Shown: positions 38,650 through 49,282 of the stretch, in pieces
How the letters are laid out: each line of letters opens with the position of its first letter
Numbering within the stretch: the first letter of the stretch is position 1
From: Xestospongia muta
Taxonomy: Eukaryota > Porifera > Demospongiae > Haplosclerida > Petrosiidae
Assembly: GCA_963693285.1 (NCBI GenBank)
Contig: OY848924.1
Location: forward strand, 4,233,214 to 4,297,213
Direction of reading: 5' to 3'
Length of the DNA stretch: 64,000 bases
Translations under genes and position numbers: made by a program
The notes under the pieces: model-generated
Databases searched by the model: none
Seen by the model: the letters and a program-made list of their open reading frames with translations, nothing else
What the model was told of the DNA's origin: nothing

Positions 38650-39528
38650 GACCTTTGATGTTTATTATGTGTAACATAAGGATCGTATTTTCATGTGAAG
38701 TTTAATATTACAAATGCTTAATGCTTGTACTTTGTGTACTTGCACTTATTTGGTGCTTGTGCTTGTGATTAAAATAACTGTTATTTAAGCCTTTTGTCAA
38801 GTGCTTGTCCCATGTCTGTGTATGATCCTATAGCCTCACAATCTAGAAAGAAAAATACTTTTGTGGATGACTAAACAAATTAAATATACATCCTTGCCTT
38901 CTTAGTTAGAAATCTCTGGCTATGTAATCTATATTCACTTATGTCTACATAGAACATATGATATGTATAATGTTTGCAATGAGATGACTGCTTTGAATTT
39001 ACAAAAGTAATGAAGTTATGATAAATAAACAATAATGATTTATTATATTAATTTATATCATACACAGTCTACATGTTGTCATATTGTTACATGTTAATTA
39101 CTTGTGAATTATTCCTGCCACATTGAAGAATCATAAACTGTTTTGAACTACTTGAATATGTATACTTGTATATTTATGTCTATAGGTTTTGTTTTAATAT
39201 ATTATTGTAAACAACTTTGTTGGCTTCGATGAAATTAATTGAACAACATAACTTTACCACCAACATCAGTTTGAATTTCATCATGTGATTTTTACAACAA
39301 TAAAATGTGCTTGAACTTTCTCTTGGATATCCATCTTCTTTTAGCATAACTAGCTCTATTTAATATTTTATTATACAATAAAATGTCACTCACTAATGTA
39401 CATCAAAAACATTCACTATGACTAATTCATAATTTTCTAAAATGCCTAGATGTACCTATAGGATAACAAAATGACTCAATTTCAATCAGAATTATTATTA
39501 GTAGTTACAAGGCAGGGAACATTATTGT
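38650..39528. other. Intergenic, 3' flank of the calcium-channel gene
   Basis: AT-rich with no recognisable exon. It probably holds the 3' untranslated region and polyadenylation site of the - strand channel gene. Confidence 0.5.
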
Positions 39529-42500
39529 CTATGAAGGCTGGACAGAGGCACCATCAACTGTTCCACCCAAGACTTTTGCTCTACGGAGAGGGAAGAAACC
39601 AATATTACGTGCCTGGATCTAATAAAGATACAGAAGAGCAACAATTATAGAAAAGTGCTAAATAATTTTACATTGTTATAGACATATTTCTCCAATGCAT
39701 TGTGGTCATTGACAGACATAGAGTCCAAATAGAGCACAAAATAGAAATAGTTCCACATGTTATGATCATTAAGAACATGATGACGAAAACCCTGAAATTA
39801 ACACTTGTAATAAAATTTATTAAGACTAGCTCAGTTGCAAGAACCTTAGCTTTGCGTTCAAATGTGTCGTTGTCAATTCCACATATAAAGCAATAATTCA
39901 GTTTGTCCTTGTTTATCTCATCCTAGAAGAGAAAAAGAATATTAGCTTCTAACAGCTTGATCGTCTGTCTATTCATCCATTCATTCATCCATCCATTTTT
40001 CTATATTGTCTTTACCCTTTCACTTCTCAATTCTGAAAATCGATCAACCAAGATGGCTACCACAATATTTAAGCCCATTGCAGTCACAATAATGAAGAAT
40101 GTAATATCAAAAATACTCCTGGTCCAATAAATTGTAAAAGATGGATCATTGTTTTGACCAACATATCGAACAGGAAGTGCCTACAGTGACAAATAAAATA
40201 TCATGTGACATGACTTAGACCAAAAATGACATAACTATTAAATAATGTACTTACAGCTCCTAGAGTATCTAGCAGTCCTTCACGTATGACAGTGACATAG
40301 CACTGTATTAATGTATTACAGAACAGGTTATAATCCGTATCATAGGGGTTAAAATAATTGTGTAAGAATGCAAATGACAACACAGCATAGATCAAGAGGA
40401 TGGCAAGTCCAAGTAAACCGACATATATTAGCTGAGCAGCTATAGCATAAATAATAATAATATATAGTGTCCTGTATTAAAGGTATACACAGACTTCTAT
40501 ATAATTTAGTTGTATTCACATGCATTCATAATGATGATAATAACAATGATTGATATAGAATATGTATTCAATTACTGATGTATATGTTCATATGTATACA
40601 GATACCCACAATGTAGTTTGCCATGCTTAATACTTACTATGTACATATGCATATATTTTGGTATTTACATGTACATGTACTTGTGTAGGAATTATTTGTG
40701 AGCTTTCATTTTTTTGTTCCAACACCCACAATATTGTCTTCGTTTAAAACATAAATTGATGGTGTGCTGCCTGCATCAAAGTTAAAACACTGTAATAATG
40801 GGAGTGGATCGCTAATGGTTCTACATCGTATGCTCAAGTATTTAGGTTTTATGTTTTAGCCTGATAAGGTCTAATAACAGTAAGAAGGCATAGTGTAACA
40901 CTGATGACACAACTCCCACAATCCTTTGAAAATGGCACATTGTCCAATATTGACCTCCTAAACATTATTAAGAGGCAGTATTTATAATACAGTATACATG
41001 TATCACTGCATACATATACATATACTTTAGGGGACCTACCACTTCGTCTTACAGCAGTCACTACCTGAGGTAGAACATCACTTTTCAAGAACACATACAA
41101 GATACAACAACAGTAGAAATATCCTGAAGTTGCCAACGCCAAAAGGGAACAAAGTACAAAAAGAATACGATACAATGGAGCAAAACTAATCAAGTAAACT
41201 TCAAAACATTGCCTGCTAACAGGTTTCTTGAATTGCAGCAGTTCTCCATTGAAGTCTTTCTGATGATGATCCAACAATTTCTTCAAGTTATACCTGAAGA
41301 GGTGTGGTCACATTATACAATATTTAAATAGTTTATGATGGTGGTTGTGTTGTATACAGACTGAGATCTATACTGTTTGAAATTATAGTATAGGAATGAG
41401 TCTGGAACATATGATAAGTCTTGCTGATGCAGAAAAATATGAAAACTAACAAAAATTGCACTCATGTCTCATTCTAAAGCTAAGGTATGAGTCAGTACCT
41501 AAACAACTTACAGCATATTTGATAAAAGTGGGAAGCTTAGCAAGAAGTTAGTATTTTCACGAATAAAGTATTCAATTAACATCCAGACAGCCAATATGAA
41601 ATGGAAGGTCCCCATAATATAGATAAAGTACTGTGAGTACCACTTGGGTATATCAGGACTAGTAATAACTTTAATAGAACTATTAGTAAGCTCACTAGTT
41701 TCAGTTATTTGATACCTGTAAAATGACAGGATAAAAGTGTTAATAAGTGAACGAATAATGTTAAATGATATATGATTTGAACAGATAAATAGCAATCTAA
41801 GATACAGACAGGTGGACAGATTGAAATATTCGAAGAAGTTAGAAAAAAATAAAAAAAAACAGACATGTTGACTCACTCTTTAGGTATTTCAAACAGAGCA
41901 AGTACAAACACATTCATTAACAAAGTTAAAAAAGCAAGAATAAAGTGACGTATACCACTAAATAAGAGTACAAGAAAGGATTATAGTACTATCAATCCAA
42001 AGACAAACAACTTACAATCCAAAGAGTGCCCATCGTAAATACCACTTCTTTTTAACAGCTATCTGAAAAATGACAAGCATCTCATCAATGATAATTATCA
42101 CATTTATTTGGGGATTATATTTCTGTAGGCAGTTATACTGTATAACAGTTAGAACCTGTCTATCCATTTTAATAATTACTACATAGCTCTAAATAATAAC
42201 CACAACAACTGGTAAAAGCCAATTTGCTTGTTTTGTGTACTAAATATCCATGTATGTTTCCATGTGCTATATTAGAAGAGGATACAGTTCCAATTCACCT
42301 TCATTTCAAGGGATATGATAAACTAAAATAGTATATTAGATATATTGTATACATTTAAATGTGAAAAGCTGGTAAGTGTGCCTTGTTTATATTCCTTTTG
42401 TTAAAAAATGACCACTAGGATATTGTGGTAAGTCTTATTGACAATTGGATACAAGCAAGTTTTGTTGTGAAGTTCGATTAAATAATATCTAGGACAATTA

Positions 42501-45500
42501 ATTCATTGTTGATTATAGTAAAACTGGACAATATAATTAATTATTTGTAAAAAATTACAGAATGTCTCCAAAAGCTGCAATATCATGACTATTGATATCT
42601 GTATATGTATATGACATCATAAAGTGAAACATTATCTTTCCTCTTAGTGGAAAGTGAGTTAGACAAGAATGTGTAAGTAGCAATAGATCATGAGTTAGAG
42701 AAGAATAATGTGCTAAAACCCAATGCACACACATCTTAAATGTAGTTACATCACTCTATCAGGGATAGTTCATCACATAATCATTAGTTACCATTACTTT
42801 ATTACCATTGCAATCACCAACACGTGAAACAATTACCATTACCATTATTTGTAAATAAATGCACTCAATTACAGTTACAATTATCATTAGTGCCCCCAAA
42901 AATCCAAACAATTCCTCTGGAGTTGCTGTTTTTTTAGAAAAATGTCACTATTTCAAAAGTCAAAAGCATATGCTTCCTTTCTCAATTCAGTTGTTACTTG
43001 TAACACTTCACAGTTCAACAAACTTAATGACTACCCACAATACACATTTAGCCTTATTATGCTTAAATAATTGAGGCAATTATAGTTAATTTTCAATTGA
43101 CAGAGTTCAATTACCATTATCATTACATTGAAAAATAAGATACAATTACCATTGCCAACTGTATTCCTTCCTTAATCAATAGACATTCAAGAAGAGCTAC
43201 AAGATTTTAAGGTAAGTAGCAAAATGTTAGTTTGAAAAAATTATGTGAACTGACAAAAAAACTATGTGAACTTGAAACCTTATAAATGGTTTGAAGGATC
43301 AAAAGTCAAAGAAAAATCAAAAGTTTCATCAGACATTAGAGCTAATATAAAGTTATTTTAATTATTTAATGAACTATTGTTAGAGTGACATCAAAAGAGT
43401 ACATAAATATATATAAACACTACAGGATAATGAAAATTTTGATGTCATATTGTCATTTATGTAATTTATGTGGCTATCCTTATTTAGAAAACCATTCAAG
43501 GACAAAGTGAATGAGGAGATTACAGTGATAGTTGTTGCTGAAGCCAAATCTCTGTTACATGCTTCTATCATTGAAATGAAAGGTATGTTCATATAATTTT
43601 CTGAAAAAGGTTTACTTGCAAGATAGACATGTCACATGTACTTTCAAACTTTAAAACTGTTTTTCAAACAAAGATACAATGGAAGATATGCACAAAAGAA
43701 AGATAGACAACAGAGAAGAAATAGACTCACAAGGGTAATCTCTGGTATATTTCATAAAAACATTAACATATAGGCATCTATTAATGTAGAAACTAGCTGT
43801 TTACAGGAAGTCATCCAATAGGCACACCACCTATGAGATAGCCATTTCGAAGCTGGCATTGAAGTGAACAACTGACCACATATGTCAATTATAATATAAC
43901 TTGTTTTACATTGGAATAAATTTAAAAAATCTATTTAAAGAATTTTCACCTTTTTGGAACAAGTGATTATTGAAAATACAATATATCCTAACATAATTCC
44001 TCAGTTGAAATAATGACTTGTTTCCTCAAATGGAGTAATGATATATATCCAACACAATTCACATATTGGAACAAGGACATATCCAACACAATTCATATAT
44101 TGGAGCATTGTCAGTTCCTTATGTTTATAAGCTTTGGACAATCTAAAAGTATCCAGTACTCAGAAAGGTATGTGGAATTATGAGATATAACAAAACGTTT
44201 CCATGCACAAAACACTTGTATTTTAAGTCAGTAAATCCCAGAAAAGTGATGAGTTATATTAAATCACAAAGTACTACTAGCACAGACTATGTTTGTTCAA
44301 TTCTCCTATATAATAAGACTGACCATATGTCGAACATTTTTTCTAACAGATTCCATCCACTCAAGGAGGTCTTTGACTTTATCTTCTGGTGAATCACGTC
44401 GTATATTGTTCTTAACAGTATCTTTCTCATCCTTTGTTAATTCTCTCTATAAGATGTAAATTATGGTTTAATCAACTTGCACTCATCTGCACTATCATGA
44501 ATTTGTCAATCTGTCTGTCTGTCCATCCAACCATCAATTTATCTATCCATTTATCATGTACTCACAGATGGATCATAAGGAAAATAGACTCGAGTCAATA
44601 TTTCTTTATTATCTTTAGTTTCATAGTTGATCTCAATAGTACAAGAGGAGTTACTGATATGTTTCCATAATTTGACCATATCAGATGAATCATCATCTTC
44701 GTATTTAGATTTAAAATCAACTGTAGAGAGCAATGATATAATCAAATATCTAAAATAGAGATCACTCACCATAAACATCAACTGATTTTCCAAGATAGTA
44801 AGCAATCTTTTTAAGCACATGATAACATCTAATGAAGAATTAATATTAGATAGTTCCTACCTATCCATTAGTCTATCCATTTATCCATTTCCTGACCATC
44901 CATCCATCCATCTATCTATCTATCTATCCATTTGTCAATCCATTCATCTATTTGTCCATTTATCTATCCATCCATGCCATACTCCATACCTATACATTCC
45001 TCGTTTTGCCTCAGTCTCATTTTCCTCACAATACTGTGCTGTATCCTGAAATTATATCAAACCATTTATATAATATAAAGCATTCTGTACATACATATAA
45101 GTCTTTCATTGTTGTCAAAACAGCATCAACATCAAGATCTTTTGAAATACCCTTGGCTAAAACCTTGCTATTTTGATGTGTCTCTTCCAGCATAACTTCC
45201 AACAGTTCAATTGTTGATGCTCAAATCTTTATCAGTTGCTCATGCTAAAAATATAACATGATGTTAAAAATAGAACAATGCAATGAGTAGTACACTAATA
45301 TGGACTACAGTACATTTGTTAAGACAAACCTCTAGAGATACTGTTTTACTAGAACGGAGAATGATATTTGCTGAGTCAACAATTTGACCTTTGAATATTA
45401 CCTCCTGGTTTGCGTAATTTCCAGCACAAATCTCAATAAGAGCCTTAGGAATGAGGAAGAGAAACAAGGAGATCTAGTTGCAAAATTTAAAATGGTTTGC

Positions 45501-48500
45501 ATACCTGAATTGTTTTTTGTGTGATTCCAACTGTTTTCGCACTAAAATGTTCAGCTAATGTCTGCAGTAAGACAGATATGGTACCTACTATGTTGACATT
45601 CTGGAGAGAGAGAAAAACAATATCATTATAACAATTATATTGAGCAATATTCAACTCACAGAGAATGTCACTTCTTGCTTTCTTAACATATCTTGCATCT
45701 TCTTGTTCTGTCCATCACACATCCATGCCACAACATCAAGAACAACACTAGCTTGTTTCTTAGCATCACTCTTCAATGTATAAATAAACAGACAATAAAT
45801 TATAGATTAAAAAATGGCAACAATGAACATTTAAAACACTTACAAGTTGACTAGCACCCTCAAATATATAGGTATTGATAGTTTGCCTGATATTACCTGA
45901 AAACAACAAAAACAGTAAACAATGGAATACAAAACAAAAACAACAATTATACAATAATAGAACAATATAACAATACAACCATATAACAATAACTAAAAAT
46001 AGTAAAAAAAGGAAATAATAGTTACTTCCAAAATCAGTTTCTTCTTCAGTTGTTATCTGACAATCATCATCATCATCATCAGAGTCATATCTTTGTCTGT
46101 GAAGGAAGATCATCTGATGAAGAGACTACAAAATTACACAATAGGAATAAGTGAACTGATGGATGGATGGATGGATAAATGGATTAGATGAGTGGATGGA
46201 TTGATACAAACCTCAGGCTCCTCCTTTCCAACATCTTCCTTATCATCTAATATCAGAGCTTCCTATAAGAAAGTAATGATAACATGACAACAATAAAATG
46301 TCCATTGTGTTGTTAAGTGTGATAAATTCTAAATAATAACAGTGTCTATAAATTAATGTCTGCACTCACTATTTCCTGGCCATGCTGTGCCGCCCATTCT
46401 AAAGTCTAAACAGACAAATGAAAAACAATAAAAATAATCACTAAAGTATATGATAATTTTTGAATTATAATAAATATAATATGTGCATACCTCATCTAAC
46501 ATTACATATTGAGTGAGTGGAGCAGGAGGAGGAGGAGGAAGAGGAGGAGGAAGTGGTTGTTGAAGTGACGTCTGTCTCTCTGTATGTGTTACTAACTTCC
46601 TGGAATTACAATAAAAATGTGATACATAGTACATCCATTTGGCCATCTGTCTTATCTATCCATCCATTTCTTCATCCATTCTATCCATTCATCCATGTAT
46701 CCATCCACCCATCATTCTATTTATCCATACATTGATAAAGGTTTTCCAATACTTGATATTACTCTCTCTAATAGTTCGTTAGTTCTTATGAAGAATTTAG
46801 TGTCACAATGTTGACCTATGAAAGAATTCATCAAAAATAAGTATCTATAAAAGTCTTTACCTATTTCATTCTGAGCAAATTCATATCTAAAATAAAGTAG
46901 GACTTGAAGTAAAGCTAAAAGTTGGACTGCTATTATATCTTTAGAATGTGCTAAATACAACATGACCTGTAAAAAATATAATGATTGAGAGAGTGATATG
47001 TATGTGAACAAGATACATTAATGATTGTTATATATTCTGCTGTATATTAATGAGTAATAAATGGATTAATGAATAGATACGTTGAAGGATTGTTGGATAG
47101 TTTGATGGATGGACTGATGAAGAGTTGGAAGAATGAAACAATGTGTAAGTAGATGATAGTAAGTAACATATGCACCTTCTCATGTGATTTCATTTTAAAT
47201 AGAGCTTCTAGGAGAGGTTTAACTTTGTTTTTGTACTCTCTGAATATAATACAATTGATTACCATATATGGTAGTTAACAAGACTCACTCTTCAAATATT
47301 GCTGGATTATCATGTTGTAATTGTGGATCAATAATCTCAATTTTTTTAAAAGAATGATACGAGATAAAACCTGTAGTGTAGTTAGTAAAATGTTGTCAAG
47401 ATCAGCTCTCTCTTTACTAGTAAGAAAATGCTGTAATTGCTGATAAAGAATACTGCAGAATAGAGGGAGAAATAGAGACATGGACAGATGAATGAATGAA
47501 TGAATGAATGAACGAATGAATGATAGTTTGATGGATTAAATAAATGGATAAATGAACTGACAAATAAAAGGACATATGGGTAGATAAACATACTCTAATA
47601 ATTTCAGTAGAACATTAGTTTTAGGTAAATGACAGGAAAGTTTCCTATAGGATTTTCATAGAAATGTATTTCATGAGAATGTACATAAATATTTACTTAT
47701 CAGCAGTCTGAACTACATCAGTAAACAAACTAACTAGTTCATTGAAACTAGTACCAGATGGTAAGAGATCCTCATGAACATCATAAAAAACTAGAAAATA
47801 TTGAAATTACAATGACTTGTTAACTATTGTCCAAAAACATCTACTACTAATATATTTTTCTTTCTACTGTATTTTAGACTCTCTCCCTCCCATCTTTCCT
47901 CTCTATCTCTCTTCTTCCATTCTCTTCCTCTCTTGTTTCTCTTACCTCTACAAAAGCCACACAATCACTGACTTATATCCTTTGTTTGTGTGGATGTCTT
48001 CCCATCATATGTAGTCTTATAATTACAAACAAACGTTTGAAATTCATCATTTATCAATCTTTCCTGTTCTAATTTTTGTTCATACTCACTCACAGCAGGA
48101 CTAGTGAAGAATTTTTTACCTAACATATTAATTTTTTCTCTCGTCTATAGTTGAAGTGAGAAAAGATAAATGGTTATTTCTTTAATACAATATTAAATGA
48201 ACATGTTTTATAGAGTGTTAATATGCTATTTCCCTCCCTAACTTTTACTCCACTCAGTCAGTACCTCTATTATAGCCACATCATCTTCAGAAGGTATTAT
48301 AAAGGCCAAACTGTCAAGGCAAAGATTCCAGCAATCAACTTGTTCATCTGTTGTCAATAGCATATCTGGATGTCTTTTTATCAAGTTCTACATGAATATA
48401 GTGACAAGGTTTTATACTTCATAAGTAACACTCACAGCTATTGCATCTCCAAATGATTTTAAAACATCCAGTATTTTAGGTGTTAGTAAACTAGAATAGA

Positions 48501-49282
48501 CCTTACTAATTAATCCAGAGCTATTATGAGCAGACAATTGAATGCAGAATGCTGTAACTAAAGGTACAAGACCATCATTTAAATATAGCAATAGGGATGA
48601 TGTTAGGATAAATCTGTCTTCTATCTTCAATGTTGTATCTAAAGTTCTTGTTATTTCTTTCCAAAACTGACCAAATAAGGAGAGACAGATATAGAGATGT
48701 ATATAGTGAGGAGAGAGAGAGAGAGTAAGGTTATTGTGTAATAGTCATCCTTACAGGTAGACTCAGATGTTGTGAGAACAAAAATCTCAATTTAAGTTTT
48801 ACATCCTCCTTATCAATATTGCCTTTGGATAAACCCTCAACCAAACGAGACATTAAAATAGAACATTGTTCCAAATGAGCCCAAAATGATCTAAATAAAG
48901 TTGTTCAAAATTTCAAGTAATAATTTTCTTACTCGTTTTTTGCTATGACAGCAATGGATACAACTGAGTCCTTCTCTGTATTGAGATAAGCCCAGTTAAG
49001 AAGACGAACAAATGGCTTTTTTCTCTCAATTGGAATCTCTTCATTGCTAATGATACTGTTGAAAAAATGGACGGATGAATAGATGGATAAATGGATAGAC
49101 ATATAGGATGATGGATACATGGATTGATGACTACATAAAGATGACATCAAAACACACCTCATTAGTTCATCAATAGTGTAGCTAGTTTGACAGATATTTT
49201 CAGCATAATTACATTGTCCTTCACATGATGTAGCTAACAAATCTGTAAGAGCAAGAAACTGCAAGAGAGGATCATCATCAGC
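39529..49282 (-). CDS. IP3-receptor-family calcium-release channel, C-terminal half
   Basis: Roughly 30 exons, read right to left. The first seen exon (49158-49282) carries LLATSCEGQCNYAENIC, matching the IP3R helical domain near human residue 1130 (E-G-K-N-V-Y-T-E-I). Then come the NFVNHCY-like region, the RIH-associated region (CDGQNKKMQDMLRKQE; AGNYANQEVIF), a pre-TM segment, TM1 (41877-41957), TM2-3 (41512-41715), TM4 and the S4-S5 linker ending VRRSG (41040-41293), the TM5-pore exon (40255-40439), TM6 with LVDRFSELRSER (40016-40180), the zinc site C-F-I-C ... H-H-V-L-N-D-H (39924 to about 39690), and a last exon with FFPLRRA ending in TAG at 39529. The MIR/IP3-binding N-terminal half is not found in 49.3-56 kb. 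An endoplasmic-reticulum Ca2+ channel role is likely for the family. Confidence 0.8.
40016..40180 (-). CDS. Channel TM6 exon
   Basis: A 55-codon phase-0 exon. The helix FDITFFIIVTAMGLNIVVAI is followed by LVDRFSELRSER, closely matching the IP3R inner pore helix and the start of its cytosolic extension. This is the most conserved part of the gene seen here. Confidence 0.88.
40255..40439 (-). CDS. Channel TM5 and pore-loop exon with altered selectivity filter
   Basis: Encodes a hydrophobic helix (IYVGLLGLAILLIYAVLSF), the loop, and the pore helix CNTLIQCYVTVIREGL, which aligns with IP3R CETLLMCIVTVLSHGL. Where IP3Rs have GGGVGD, this exon and the next give LLDTLGALPVRYVG. The exon joins the preceding one (41040-41293) in phase, giving R-R-S-A-A-Q-L across the junction. 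Confidence 0.8.
43193..43738 (+). CDS. Antisense three-exon ORF inside a channel intron (hypothetical)
   Basis: Exons 43193-43211, 43498-43582 and 43674-43738 join in phase through GT..AG introns and end in TAA. They give a charged, helix-prone peptide (KPFKDKVNEEITVIV, then AEAKSLLHASIIEMK, then HKRKIDNREEIDSQG). It lies on the opposite strand within the long intron of the channel gene (about 44.2-42.06 kb). No start exon is identified and no family is recognised. It may be the 3' end of a nested gene or a transposon relic. Confidence 0.3.
44865..44980. repeat. ATCC/ATCT microsatellite in a channel intron
   Basis: Runs of tccatccatc and tatctatc. Similar ATCC-, GGAT- or GAAT-type tracts occur in other introns of the same gene near 39965-40000, 44510-44555, 46155-46200, 46650-46730, 47065-47115, 47490-47560 and 49075-49130. 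Confidence 0.9.
46509..46556 (-). repeat. Proline-repeat coding tract (CCT)n in the channel gene
   Basis: GAGGAGGAGG on + is read on - as PPPLPPPPPAP within the exon that follows KLVTHTERQTSLQQ. It falls in the variable linker before the RIH-associated region. A neighbouring exon holds an Asp run (DDDDDD, about 46064-46083). Confidence 0.75.

Noticed and set aside
40849..40935. Hydrophobic frame IVGVVSSVLHYAFLLLLDLI as candidate TM5 exon of the channel
   Set aside because: It runs to a stop and fits IP3R TM5 worse than exon 40255-40439, which joins the preceding exon in phase.
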